Shown piece by piece: positions 7,588-16,305 of a stretch of DNA of 47,184 nt. The DNA is from Cyclobacteriaceae bacterium. Its GTDB lineage: Bacteria > Bacteroidota > Bacteroidia > Cytophagales > Cyclobacteriaceae. A program made the position numbers and the translations under genes. The stretch spans positions 1-47,184 of the forward strand of contig JAEUUE010000120.1 of the NCBI GenBank assembly GCA_016787605.1, in the 5' to 3' direction. Each line of letters begins with the position of its first letter. The stretch's first letter is position 1. Below the pieces are notes generated by a model, which was not told where the DNA came from, did no database searches, and worked only from the letters and a program-made list of their open reading frames with translations.

Positions 7588-8715
7588 TTAGCCGATCTCG
7601 ATCACTACGTCGTCGGTGAGCGGGTGACCCACGCAGGTCAGCACATAACCTTCGGCGCGTTCGCTGGCACTCAGGCCTTCCTCCTCATCCAGTTTCACCT
7701 TGCCGGAAATGGCTTTCCCCCGGCACGCCGTACACAGGCCGCTCTGGCAGGAATAAGGTAAATCAATCCCCTTGTCGAGTGCGGTCTCCAGGATGGTCCG
7801 GTTGGGTTGAACCACAAACTTATGCTCCTGCCCGTCGTAGCGAATGGTCACTTCGTGGGCCTGCTTCTCCGCCGGTGCGGCCGCCTCCTTCTTCTGTTCC
7901 TTGTCAATCGTCGGTGTCACAAAACTCTCCTTAAAAATCTTCTCTTTCGGTATTTGTTGCTGCGCCAGCAGGGTCTCTACGTTCTTCATCATTCCTTCCG
8001 GGCCGCACATCAGGTACGTCGTCTTTTCGATGCCCCAGTTGGGAATCCGTTCAAACAGCTTGGTGAGCATGTCATGATTGAGCAACCCCGAATATCCCTG
8101 CCAGTTCATCGGCGCCTCATCCAGGATATGGATGATGTGCAGTCGGCCTTCATACTGGATTTCCATCTTCGTAAGCTGCTCCCGGAAAATGATGCTGTCG
8201 TGGTTACGGTTACAGTAGATCAACGACACCACGCTTTCCGGCTCCTGGCTTAGGGTGCTCTTGATGTGCGACATCATCGGTGTGATCCCGCTTCCTCCGG
8301 CAAACATGACGAGGTGGCGCTTGCGGTCCTTGCTGTATTCTGTCGTAAAGTGCCCGGCTGGCTCCATCACTTTAACAACGTCACCCACCTTAAGGTTATC
8401 GACCAGGTGGTTGGATAGAAGGCCGTCCTCCACCCGCTTTACGAGAACCACCAGGTCCTCATCGACAAACGGGGATGAGCAGAGGGAATAGGCCCGGCGG
8501 ACCTCCTTTCCCTGCACGCTGGACAACAGGGTCAGGAATTGCCCCGATTTATAGGCAATCTTCCGGTCAGCCGGTTGGGCGAAGGCGATGGCGATAGCCT
8601 CTTTCGTCTCCCTGACAATGCCTTTCACCGTCAGGTTAATGTAGTGTTTACCGAGTCCTTCGTCGCCTGCCGGTTTGGGTGCGGGGTCGGATTTCTTGAA
8701 GAAGCTGAAAGCCAT
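7588..8715 (-). CDS. Flavin reductase with C-terminal 2Fe-2S ferredoxin domain (PaaE/HmpX-like)
   Basis: 375-residue cytoplasmic electron-transfer protein. The N-terminal FAD domain carries RAYSLCSSP (near residue 77), and the NAD(P)H-binding domain carries GGSGITPM (near 137). The C-terminal plant-type ferredoxin domain has the cluster pattern C-x4-C-x2-C (SCQSGLCTAC) and a final cysteine in LTCVG. It passes electrons from NAD(P)H to an oxygenase, desaturase or similar partner. No phenylacetate genes are present here, so the partner is unknown. The ATG at 8715 is fixed by a TTG-N20-TAGCTTTG promoter at 8739-8769, which lies inside the longer open frame. Confidence 0.9.
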   Translation of the reverse strand: MAFSFFKKSDPAPKPAGDEGLGKHYINLTVKGIVRETKEAIAIAFAQPADRKIAYKSGQFLTLLSSVQGKEVRRAYSLCSSPFVDEDLVVLVKRVEDGLLSNHLVDNLKVGDVVKVMEPAGHFTTEYSKDRKRHLVMFAGGSGITPMMSHIKSTLSQEPESVVSLIYCNRNHDSIIFREQLTKMEIQYEGRLHIIHILDEAPMNWQGYSGLLNHDMLTKLFERIPNWGIEKTTYLMCGPEGMMKNVETLLAQQQIPKEKIFKESFVTPTIDKEQKKEAAAPAEKQAHEVTIRYDGQEHKFVVQPNRTILETALDKGIDLPYSCQSGLCTACRGKAISGKVKLDEEEGLSASERAEGYVLTCVGHPLTDDVVIEIG

Positions 8716-8738
8716 CGCGTAAGGATTGAATGGAGGCG

Positions 8739-8769
8739 CAAAGCTACATCCCGACGGGGATACGCTCAA
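8739..8769 (-). promoter_or_regulatory. Bacteroidota-type promoter of the flavin reductase gene
   Basis: On the minus strand, TTG (8767-8769), 20 bp, then TAGCTTTG (8739-8746), an exact TAnnTTTG match. The leader to the ATG at 8715 is about 20 nt. Confidence 0.75.
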
Positions 8770-8778
8770 CCTTCCGCC

Positions 8779-11064
8779 CTAAATATTCAGCCAATACGTG
8801 AATTTGAAGACCAGCGAATAGTTTTTGCTGGTAAGGCTCCCCGGGAGGTAGTTCTCGGTATAGACCAGGAAGAAATCGCTGGCCGGCTTGTAGCGCCACT
8901 GCAGGCGGGCATTCAGGTTCACATTGTCGGCGAGCGTGTTGTACTGGATAAACGTGGTGAGGAATATCTTGTCGGTAAACGTCAGGTCAAAGCGGGGACT
9001 CGCAATAAACAGCTGCTCGGCCCCGTAATTGCCGGGAAGCTTGACGTCATAGTAATCCAGGCGCAGCGACACGCTGCCAAAAGGCTGATAGCGGTAACTG
9101 AGTTCGCCAAAAAGGTACAGGTTGGTGCCATTGTAGAATGAACCCGGAGATGTACCGAAAGAATACCTGGTCAACTTTCGCTGATCGGAGTTGAAGGTGG
9201 CCAGCACGGTATTCCAGGTGTATTGCTCGCCCGGCTTAAACGTGGTGTACTTGTCCGGATTGATGGGGTTAAATTCATTGGTCAGCTCCGTAAAGGTGTG
9301 GTTGTAGCGGAGATTGATGAAGCCCGTATTCAGGAAATCGAAATTGAGGCCCAGCCCTGCGGTCCGGTCGGTAACGGTTCCACTGGGAATACTGGAAAGA
9401 TTGAGGTCCGCCAGCGGGGTAATCTTCACGATCTTCTTGCTCTTCGGGTAGATCGGCCGGTTGATCGCCATGGCGGAGTTCCGCACGCCGGGATAAACGC
9501 CGCGGCTGGGCACAAAGCCGGGCTCAGCGTTGTAGTTTTCCTGGATAAACGTGTGCATCACAAAAAACTGCAGGGTCCGCTTGGTGTATTGCACAAATCC
9601 CCCTCCGGTAACGTTGTCATCGGAGGCGAACGCATCAAACGATTTACTGGCATACACGCTTCCGTACCAGCTGTTATCGGCGCTCAACAGGTCAAGATCA
9701 ACCGTGGCCGTCCGATTGTAGGTGTTCAACACCTTATTTGTGGTCGTCCCGGCCACTTTCTCTTCCCAAAGGCTGGGATGGAAGTACTTCGAGGAGTCGG
9801 ACAGGTTATCTCCCACCGACAGTTTTTCGACATAGGTAAACTGAACGTTGGACTGCTTCCAGAAATTGCGTGAAACTGCCACGGCCGTATACGTCTGGTC
9901 CGGCAATCCAAGCGACGCCGTCTCCTTCGTGCGCATGTGCAGGATGCTGGTCCTCCACTTGGGCGACAACGAACCACTCAGCCGTGCCCCATAAGCGATA
10001 GGCACTTTTCGCAAGGTGCCGGAGGTGTCCTGCACCAGGCCAACCCGGCGTGAGAAGAAAGGCCGGGCGTCGGGCCAGCCCACCCGGTCGAAGAGGTCGC
10101 TGTTCTCCAGGAAGAACTGCCTGCGCTCCGGAAACCTGAACTCAAATCGGGTCAGGTTGATGATCTGCCGGTCGACCTCCACCTGGGAAAAGTCGGGATT
10201 GACTGTAAGGTCAAGATTAAGGGACGGCGTGACGCCGATCTTCGCGTCGAATCCGGCTTCCAGGTCGGTAGACTTTTTTTCCGGGTTCACCGTGTGGTCG
10301 GCAGCCGTTCCACCCGCCACATACGGGATGAGGGATACATTGAGGGATTGCTCGGGCGGCGGAGCGTCCCATTTCAGCTTGCCACTGTAGGCAAATGAAT
10401 TCGGGATCAGTTGGATGGGCGTGGCAATCCAGCTGCTCACTGAATTCCGCTTGCGGTCATACCGGACAAAGGTGACGTTCCAGGTATCCAGGCCGTTCTT
10501 GTATCGAAAACTCTTGAAGGGAATGCGTACTTCTGCCGTCCACCGATCCGCCTCTTTCGTCACCTCCGAATACCACTTGTTATCCCAGGATGAATTGTAG
10601 TTGTCCGGCTCGCGTCCACCCGCGGCAACTGTCCCTTCCATCTGTACCCCTTCCGGCGTCAAGGCAAAAAAGAAGCCGTTGATTCCGTCGTTGTAGGGTC
10701 CAATCATTACGGACACATTATCGTTGCCGGTGTAATCAAAATCACGCCGGAGTGATTGTACGATGTTCGGGCTTCCATCATCATGACATACAAAAGACAC
10801 GTAGAGGTTATGATCATCATAGGCCATCCGGGCCTCCGTCTGGAACCGTGCCAGGGTGGTGTCGGCGGGGTAGTTCAGGAAGAAGTCGGTAGCCACGGCG
10901 GCACTTTTCCAGGCCGCCTCCTCCAATCGTCCATCGATGGTGATCTTGTCTTCCGCCCTGCGAATGGGCAATTCCGTCCCCGGTGCATGCTTTGTCTGAG
11001 CCAATGACTGACCCACCAACAGCAGCACAGCCAGCAGGGAATAAAGATGTCGCCCGTTGATCAC
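8779..11064 (-). CDS. DUF5916 outer-membrane protein with N-terminal CBM9-like domain
   Basis: 761-residue exported protein. A signal peptide ends at about SLAQ. A carbohydrate-binding-family-9-like beta domain follows (DGRLEEAAWKSA to about residue 220), then a long stretch rich in alternating aromatic and polar strands that fits the DUF5916 outer-membrane barrel, ending FKFTYWLNI with a barrel-like terminal residue. The family is common in Bacteroidota and usually uncharacterised; carbohydrate or glycopeptide binding is inferred from the N-terminal domain only. The start is a GTG at 11064. The frame extends upstream only to a TTG at 11118, with residues that do not resemble a signal sequence. 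Confidence 0.85.
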   Translation of the reverse strand: MINGRHLYSLLAVLLLVGQSLAQTKHAPGTELPIRRAEDKITIDGRLEEAAWKSAAVATDFFLNYPADTTLARFQTEARMAYDDHNLYVSFVCHDDGSPNIVQSLRRDFDYTGNDNVSVMIGPYNDGINGFFFALTPEGVQMEGTVAAGGREPDNYNSSWDNKWYSEVTKEADRWTAEVRIPFKSFRYKNGLDTWNVTFVRYDRKRNSVSSWIATPIQLIPNSFAYSGKLKWDAPPPEQSLNVSLIPYVAGGTAADHTVNPEKKSTDLEAGFDAKIGVTPSLNLDLTVNPDFSQVEVDRQIINLTRFEFRFPERRQFFLENSDLFDRVGWPDARPFFSRRVGLVQDTSGTLRKVPIAYGARLSGSLSPKWRTSILHMRTKETASLGLPDQTYTAVAVSRNFWKQSNVQFTYVEKLSVGDNLSDSSKYFHPSLWEEKVAGTTTNKVLNTYNRTATVDLDLLSADNSWYGSVYASKSFDAFASDDNVTGGGFVQYTKRTLQFFVMHTFIQENYNAEPGFVPSRGVYPGVRNSAMAINRPIYPKSKKIVKITPLADLNLSSIPSGTVTDRTAGLGLNFDFLNTGFINLRYNHTFTELTNEFNPINPDKYTTFKPGEQYTWNTVLATFNSDQRKLTRYSFGTSPGSFYNGTNLYLFGELSYRYQPFGSVSLRLDYYDVKLPGNYGAEQLFIASPRFDLTFTDKIFLTTFIQYNTLADNVNLNARLQWRYKPASDFFLVYTENYLPGSLTSKNYSLVFKFTYWLNI

Positions 11065-11163
11065 GGAATCTGGATACTTAATTGAAATGGCAAATCTCGT
11101 GATTGAACGGCAAAGCAACAGGAATGGTTAAAAAGAATTATTTTAGCGGTTTAATCTACTCCC

Positions 11164-12507
11164 TTGGAACTGCACCCGCTCACGGCGATTTCTCCTATCG
11201 ACGGCCGCTACTTTCAGACCACCAAATCCCTGGTGCCCTATTTCTCCGAGTCGGCACTCATCCGCTACCGGATCCGTGTGGAAGTGGAGTATTTCATCGC
11301 CCTCTGCGAGCTGCCTTTACTGCAGCTGAAAGATTTTCCCAAGGAGCGATACGCCAGCCTGAGGGCTCTCTACGAAGCAACCGATGATTCGGCCGCCACG
11401 GAAATCAAGCGGATCGAGAAGACCACCAACCACGATGTGAAGGCCGTAGAGTACTACCTGAAGAACGCCTTCGATCAGCTGGGCCTGGGCAGTTACAAGG
11501 AGTTTATCCATTTCGGACTGACCTCGCAGGACATCAATAACACGGCCACCCCATTGCTCATGCGGGAATTCCTCGAACGGGAGTTCATCCCCGCCGTGAA
11601 AACCATCATGCAGCTGATCTCCGGGCAGCAGATGCTGTGGAAGGACGTTCCCATGCTGGCGCGCACCCATGGGCAGCCGGCCTCGCCCACCCGCCTGGGA
11701 AAAGAAATGGAAGTGTTTGCCGAACGGCTGAAGCACCAGTTACAACTGCTGACCCAGGTCCCTCACACGGCCAAGTTCGGAGGCGCCACCGGCAATTTCA
11801 ACGCGCACCATGCCGCCTACCCGGACATCGACTGGATCGAATTTTCCAACCGGTTTGTCACGTTGTCGCTCGGCCTTACCCGAAGCCATCCCACGACCCA
11901 GATCGAACATTACGATCACCTGGCGGCCCAGTTCGACGCGCTCAAGCGAATCAACACCATCCTCGTCGATTACTGCCGGGACATCTGGCAGTATGTTTCG
12001 CTGGGTTACTTCAAGCAAAAAATAAAGGCCGGGGAGGTAGGATCTTCCGCGATGCCGCACAAGGTGAACCCTATCGATTTTGAAAACGCAGAGGGTAACC
12101 TGGGTATCGCCAACGCCCTCTACGAGCACTTGGCCGCCAAGTTGCCCATTTCCCGCCTGCAGCGCGACCTCACCGACTCGACGGTGCTCCGCAACATCGG
12201 CGTTCCCCTCGCTCACAGCTGGCTGGCCCTGAAGTCCATAGAGCGCGGCATACATAAACTGGAGCTGAATGCCGACGCCATCCGTCGTGACCTCGAAGAA
12301 AACTGGGCCGTGGTGGCCGAAGCCATTCAAACTATCCTCCGGCGGGAAGGATATCCCAATCCCTATGAGGCCCTGAAAGAACTGACCCGCACGAACGAAA
12401 AAGTCACGCGCGAGAGCCTGGCCACCTTCATCCAGTCGCTCAACGTGTCCGAGAAAGTAAAGAAACAACTGCTGGACATCACCCCGTTCAATTACACGGG
12501 GGTATAA
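11164..12507 (+). CDS. purB: Adenylosuccinate lyase
   Basis: 447-residue enzyme of purine synthesis. It cleaves SAICAR to AICAR and adenylosuccinate to AMP, releasing fumarate. The family signature GSSAMPHKVNPIDFE is present near residue 293, and the ARTHGQPASPT motif near residue 163 carries the catalytic histidine. The protein opens MELHPLTAISPIDGRY, which matches the start of PurB proteins, so the TTG at 11164 is a genuine non-ATG start. A possible -7 element TATTTTAG lies at 11138. The stop codon overlaps the T-tract of the minus-strand terminator of the facing gene. Confidence 0.96.
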   Translation: MELHPLTAISPIDGRYFQTTKSLVPYFSESALIRYRIRVEVEYFIALCELPLLQLKDFPKERYASLRALYEATDDSAATEIKRIEKTTNHDVKAVEYYLKNAFDQLGLGSYKEFIHFGLTSQDINNTATPLLMREFLEREFIPAVKTIMQLISGQQMLWKDVPMLARTHGQPASPTRLGKEMEVFAERLKHQLQLLTQVPHTAKFGGATGNFNAHHAAYPDIDWIEFSNRFVTLSLGLTRSHPTTQIEHYDHLAAQFDALKRINTILVDYCRDIWQYVSLGYFKQKIKAGEVGSSAMPHKVNPIDFENAEGNLGIANALYEHLAAKLPISRLQRDLTDSTVLRNIGVPLAHSWLALKSIERGIHKLELNADAIRRDLEENWAVVAEAIQTILRREGYPNPYEALKELTRTNEKVTRESLATFIQSLNVSEKVKKQLLDITPFNYTGV

Positions 12508-12540
12508 AAAAGGGTGCCCCGCCTCTGGCAGAACACCCTT
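12505..12540 (-). terminator. Intrinsic terminator of the sigma/anti-sigma operon
   Basis: Read on the minus strand: AAGGGTG (12534-12540), a 17-nt loop, CACCCTT (12510-12516), then a T-run that is the complement of AAAAAA at 12506-12511. It ends transcription of the gene at 12565 and overlaps the purB stop codon. Confidence 0.75.
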
Positions 12541-12564
12541 GAATGTGAATACGCTACTCTTTCC

Positions 12565-13875
12565 TTACTGCACGCCCGTCTTCTTCACATTGATCTTGGC
12601 GAGTGTGGCTTCCCTGGAGGCCTTGCCGGCACTGTAATCTTTCAAGGCCGAGGCCTTGATCGACAACTCCAGGGTGGCGGGAATTCCGCAACCGTCACAT
12701 TTCGTGAGTCGCACCGAAAACACCAGCTGCTCCTCGTCTTTCAGACTGCGCAACGTACGGCCATAATCAACGATGTTGTCCTTGAGTTCAGATTCAAATC
12801 GGGGGTATAGTTCCTTGACCTTCTTGTCACGCTCTTCCTGGGAAACACCGCGGAGATCGAGGGTGGGCATGACAAACCGTTCATCATCCATCTCCAGGCT
12901 GGAGTACACTTTCATATAGTACATCACCCCAAAGTCTTTCAGGCGTTCATAGTTGATGTTACCCTGGACGTAATACGTCTTCGACAGGTCTTCCCGGTAG
13001 AGCCGTCCGAAGAGGCTGGACAGCACTTCCAGGTCGGGATCCACGGCATCGGTCGATTCGGTATTAACCACCTTGAGGCGGTTAAGAAATTCCGCGCGGG
13101 AGATTTTCCCTTGCTTGAGCTGCTCGATGTCGCCGCGACGGGCTTCCACCGACATCATCTGCTGTTTCGACTTTCTCCCGTTAAACCAAACCTCGGCAAA
13201 CGCTCCTTCGAAGTTATCGCCCCGGTTGGTAATGGTGATCCTTTCATCAGGCTTCAACCCGCTGATCACGTCGCCATAATCGGCCAGGAAGTTCTTGGCT
13301 ACATCCATGAACCGCTTTTGGGCCTTGAAGGAGGCGCTGTCATCCCGATCCCGCGAGCTCCTGGGCGGACGGGGAGCCCGCACCCGGGCCCGTTCTCTTT
13401 CCACCGCGCGGACACGCTCGTCTTCACGCTTCGACAATTCTTCCATCTCCCGGGCGCGCTCATCCTCCCTTCTCGCCCTCTCCTCTGCTTCCAGGGCACG
13501 CTCTTCCTCCAACGCGGCCAACTCCTCCATTCCGCGTTCCGTGCGACTCCAGGAGTAGCTGATGCCTCCCGGGGCAATTTCCACCATGTCAGGCTCGGGC
13601 ACTCCGGCGATAACAAAAGAGTTCATTCCATAGCTAACCGGCATCCGGAAGGTCACGCCGTATCCCGGCATGTACGTTCCCTTAACGTCGACAGGGAAGA
13701 ATCCACGCCGCCCGGTCTCCTGGCGCAACAACGTGCCCAGGATGTTCTCCGCCACTTCAATGTCTTGCTGCATGCGCTGGTCGCCGGTCTTGGACTGGCC
13801 CAGGCAGGTAACTGAAATCATGATCCACAACACGCTGCTGATCATCCCGCTCTTATAGTTCATATTCCTTTTCAT
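12565..13875 (-). CDS. Exported protein with a long charged helix, third gene of ECF operon
   Basis: 436-residue protein of no family I recognise. A signal peptide (to about residue 27) is followed by a globular part. Residues 113-166 are an almost pure E/R/K/D helix of the kind that forms a single alpha-helix or coiled coil, followed by a proline-arginine linker near 167-175. The C-terminal half is globular and has a CDGC motif near residue 400. It starts 12 bp after the anti-sigma gene and is followed by a terminator, so it is the last gene of the sigma / anti-sigma operon. That suggests a periplasmic protein whose level or state is tied to the envelope signal sensed by the anti-sigma factor (inference). 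Confidence 0.75.
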   Translation of the reverse strand: MKRNMNYKSGMISSVLWIMISVTCLGQSKTGDQRMQQDIEVAENILGTLLRQETGRRGFFPVDVKGTYMPGYGVTFRMPVSYGMNSFVIAGVPEPDMVEIAPGGISYSWSRTERGMEELAALEEERALEAEERARREDERAREMEELSKREDERVRAVERERARVRAPRPPRSSRDRDDSASFKAQKRFMDVAKNFLADYGDVISGLKPDERITITNRGDNFEGAFAEVWFNGRKSKQQMMSVEARRGDIEQLKQGKISRAEFLNRLKVVNTESTDAVDPDLEVLSSLFGRLYREDLSKTYYVQGNINYERLKDFGVMYYMKVYSSLEMDDERFVMPTLDLRGVSQEERDKKVKELYPRFESELKDNIVDYGRTLRSLKDEEQLVFSVRLTKCDGCGIPATLELSIKASALKDYSAGKASREATLAKINVKKTGVQ

Positions 13876-13887
13876 TTTTTGGGTTCA

Positions 13888-14709
13888 TTAATAGACTCGC
13901 TGACTGCCTGAACGGCCTGTACCAATCAGGCTCGTCAGGATCTGTTCCGTTTCCTTCTTAAACTGTTCTGTATTCTGCTGCATGTTGCTCATGCTCGTCT
14001 GAAAGTACTGCAGGTCCTGGCGGCGCTGCTCCTGGAGGTACTTGGAGAAGTCCACCAGCAGAGTCTCCACGTATTCCTTTTGGCCCTGGGTGGATAGCTG
14101 CAGGTAGTCCTGGATGGTTTTCAGGTTATTCGCCTGGAGCTGACTCACAAATTCGCGGATCTGCTCCTGCTGCCCCTGCGACACGTTGCGCACCAGCTGG
14201 TCGATCCGCTCCGAATTCGACAGCACGTTCTTTCGAATATTGTCCTCCAGGTGTTTTCGGTCTTCCGTCCACGTAGCCTGGAGCGCCTGGTTATTCTCCT
14301 GCAGCGACCGTTGAATCATCGCCGCCACCTGCTCTTCCGAGAGGGTGGCTTGCACCGGCGCCGGCTCTCCAAAGCCGAGACGCAGTTCGCCTTCCCGGTA
14401 TACCGCCGTAAACCCGAGCAGGCGGGCCGCCACGACCACCACCAGGAGCGATGCCGCGATGCCCAGGCTGAAGCGTACGTATCCTTCACGCCAGAACGAT
14501 CGATGATTGTCGCCCACCACGATCGGAGGGGCGATCACCTCCTTGTCGCCGAGGCGGCCAAACACCGCGCGGGTATCGCGCCAGTCGTCCAGGCGACGGC
14601 GTTCCTCCGGGTGCTGCTCCAGCCATGCTTCCACCTTGGCACGTTCCTCCCCTTCCAATTCACCGTAGTGATAGGCAATCAGGGTAGATTCATCAGGCTT
14701 ATAGTTCAT
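13888..14709 (-). CDS. Membrane anti-sigma factor, zinc-less
   Basis: 273-residue single-pass membrane protein. The cytoplasmic N-terminus (LIAYHYGELEGEERAKVEAWL) has the helix pattern of anti-sigma domains but no HxxxCxxC zinc motif. A transmembrane segment lies near residues 78-98 (LGIAASLLVVVVAARLLGF). A glutamine-rich periplasmic region from about 115 to the end looks like a coiled coil. The ATG at 14709 overlaps the end of the sigma gene by 11 bp, implying translational coupling. It should hold the sigma factor inactive until an envelope signal arrives. The function is assigned by topology and position next to the sigma gene. Confidence 0.85.
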   Translation of the reverse strand: MNYKPDESTLIAYHYGELEGEERAKVEAWLEQHPEERRRLDDWRDTRAVFGRLGDKEVIAPPIVVGDNHRSFWREGYVRFSLGIAASLLVVVVAARLLGFTAVYREGELRLGFGEPAPVQATLSEEQVAAMIQRSLQENNQALQATWTEDRKHLEDNIRKNVLSNSERIDQLVRNVSQGQQEQIREFVSQLQANNLKTIQDYLQLSTQGQKEYVETLLVDFSKYLQEQRRQDLQYFQTSMSNMQQNTEQFKKETEQILTSLIGTGRSGSQRVY

Positions 14710-15304
14710 AACCAATGGTTTCTCTTGTGATCTTCTTCCGTTCCAACATTCGCTTCATGGCCTCCAGGCCGTAGTACATCCTTGACTTCACTGTGTTCTC
14801 CGAAAGGTTCAGGGCTTCGGCGATCTCCCGAAACTTCATCCCCTCGTACTCTTTCATAATCACCACTTCCCGCTGTTCATCGCTGAGTTGCATCAGGCAG
14901 CCCTGGAGGATGTCGGCCAACTCCGCCTGTCGCAAAGTCCGCTCCGGGTTGTCATCGCGGTGGGCGGCCACTTCCCAGGTCCGGCTGTCTTCTTCGTCGT
15001 TCCCCGGACGCAGGTCGTGCAGGGAAACTGCGCGGGAGTTCTTGCGCTTCCGCAATTCTTCGCGGCAACAGTTTACGGCAATGGTGTACAGCCAGGGCCG
15101 GAAACGGGACGCCTCCTGCAGGTACGCGATATGGCGATGCATCGCGATGAAGGTCTTCTGAGCCACTTCCATCGCCAGGTCATGGTCGAAAAAGAACTTG
15201 TACCCGAAGTTGTAGATGCGCTTGTACCAGGCCTGCATCAGCTTGCCCTGGGCAACAGCGTCCCCTTCACGCGCGCGCGTTACCAGGTCCTCTGCATGCA
15301 TCAT
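14699..15304 (-). CDS. ECF-type RNA polymerase sigma factor
   Basis: 201-residue sigma-70 family protein with only regions 2 and 4. Region 2 spans about residues 15-90 (AMEVAQKTFIAMHR, FRPWLYTIAVNCC). Region 4 near the C-terminus has the helix-turn-helix MKFREIAEALNLSENTVKSRM. The ATG pair at 15304/15301 is chosen because the open frame upstream has no sigma-like sequence. It is first in an operon with an overlapping anti-sigma gene and an exported protein. It is divergent from the methyltransferase, so the 153-bp gap must hold both promoters. Confidence 0.93.
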   Translation of the reverse strand: MMHAEDLVTRAREGDAVAQGKLMQAWYKRIYNFGYKFFFDHDLAMEVAQKTFIAMHRHIAYLQEASRFRPWLYTIAVNCCREELRKRKNSRAVSLHDLRPGNDEEDSRTWEVAAHRDDNPERTLRQAELADILQGCLMQLSDEQREVVIMKEYEGMKFREIAEALNLSENTVKSRMYYGLEAMKRMLERKKITRETIGYEL

Positions 15305-15444
15305 GGCCTTTTCGGGGTAGGTTTTTGTCACGTGTTCTTCTGGTAACCTGCTTTTACGTCTGAGATGGCCCTCCGGGCAGAAAAGTTTGATAAAGTTGCG
15401 CCTTTTTTCAACGGGCAACGGCCTTTCGGGCCGCCGGAGGCGGT

Positions 15445-15452
15445 TATCTTTG
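15445..15452 (+). promoter_or_regulatory. -7 element TATCTTTG of the methyltransferase gene
   Basis: Exact TAnnTTTG match ending 5 bp before the GTG at 15458. No clear TTG lies 19-20 bp upstream. It argues against the longer open frame that would start at 15365, and implies a leaderless or nearly leaderless transcript. Confidence 0.55.
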
Positions 15453-15457
15453 CCGCC

Positions 15458-16225
15458 GTGAAGAAGATCATCGCCCTGCTTATCCGGTACGTACCGCGAA
15501 AGCACCTCCTCCGGCTCAGCGCCGTGGGGCTGCGGGTGGTGGGGCTTTTTTATGCCGGAAACCAGGTGGAGTGCCCGGTCTGCCGCCACACCTACCGGAA
15601 GTTCCTGCCTTATGGCCGGATCAACCCCCGCCCCAACGCCTTGTGCCCTTCCTGCCTGTCCCTGGAACGTCACCGGCTCATCTGGCTTTACCTCCGCGAG
15701 CGAACCTCCTTCTTCCAGCGCCCGATGGACGTACTGCATGTGGCCCCGGAACAGTGCTTTATCAAGGCCTTCGAGAAGCAGCACGGCGACGGCTACGTTA
15801 CCGCCGACCTCGAGTCACCCCTGGCCAAAGTGAAGATGGACATCCATCACATGCCTTTTGCCGACCGGAGTTTTGATGTTGTGCTCTGCAACCACGTTCT
15901 GGAACATGTCGACAATGACATCCAGGCCATGACGGAGATACATCGTGTGCTGCGGCCCGGTGGATTCGCCATTCTCCAGGTTCCCTTCTTTGCACCCGTC
16001 CCCGACGCAACGGTCGAAGATCCCACGATCACCGGTGCCCGTGAGCGTGAAATCCACTTCGGGCAAGACGACCATGTCCGGAAGTTTGGCAAAGACTATG
16101 CGGGTCGCATCAACCGAAGCGGCCTGGTGGCACAACCTGATTCCTTTGCCAAAGAATTACAGGACGCCGCCCGGTATGGCATCTCCCAGGAGGAAGTTAT
16201 CTACAAGGCCGTCCGGGCGCATTAA
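15458..16225 (+). CDS. Class I methyltransferase with N-terminal zinc ribbon
   Basis: 255-residue cytoplasmic protein. An N-terminal CPVC ... CPSC pair (residues about 34-69) forms a likely zinc ribbon. It is followed by a Rossmann-type methyltransferase domain of the Methyltransf_11 type: DVLHVAP in place of the classic glycine-rich motif I, DIHHMPFADRSFDVVLCNHVLEHV, and HRVLRPGGFAILQVP. The motif order fits SAM binding. The substrate is unknown; similar zinc-ribbon methyltransferases occur in polysaccharide gene clusters, but none is adjacent here. The GTG at 15458 is chosen from the -7 element just upstream and from VKKIIALLIRYVP as a plausible N-terminus. Confidence 0.8.
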   Translation: MKKIIALLIRYVPRKHLLRLSAVGLRVVGLFYAGNQVECPVCRHTYRKFLPYGRINPRPNALCPSCLSLERHRLIWLYLRERTSFFQRPMDVLHVAPEQCFIKAFEKQHGDGYVTADLESPLAKVKMDIHHMPFADRSFDVVLCNHVLEHVDNDIQAMTEIHRVLRPGGFAILQVPFFAPVPDATVEDPTITGAREREIHFGQDDHVRKFGKDYAGRINRSGLVAQPDSFAKELQDAARYGISQEEVIYKAVRAH

Positions 16226-16249
16226 AGTATCCGAGCCACGTACCCGGTG

Positions 16250-16283
16250 AAAAAAATAATGCCCGCCGGAAAGCGGGCATTAT
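16250..16283 (-). terminator. Intrinsic terminator of mdh
   Basis: A perfect 11-bp stem, ATAATGCCCGC (16256-16266) with GCGGGCATTAT (16273-16283), and a 6-nt loop. On the minus strand it is followed by a T-run (complement of the A-run at 16250-16256). It sits just past the mdh stop. Confidence 0.9.
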
Positions 16284-16305
16284 ATCCCAAGAAGTCTGTC
16301 AAAGA

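Noticed and set aside
7588-8715. Phenylacetyl-CoA epoxidase subunit PaaE
   Set aside because: The domain order fits, but no paaABCD genes are present in the window, so only the general reductase call is supported.
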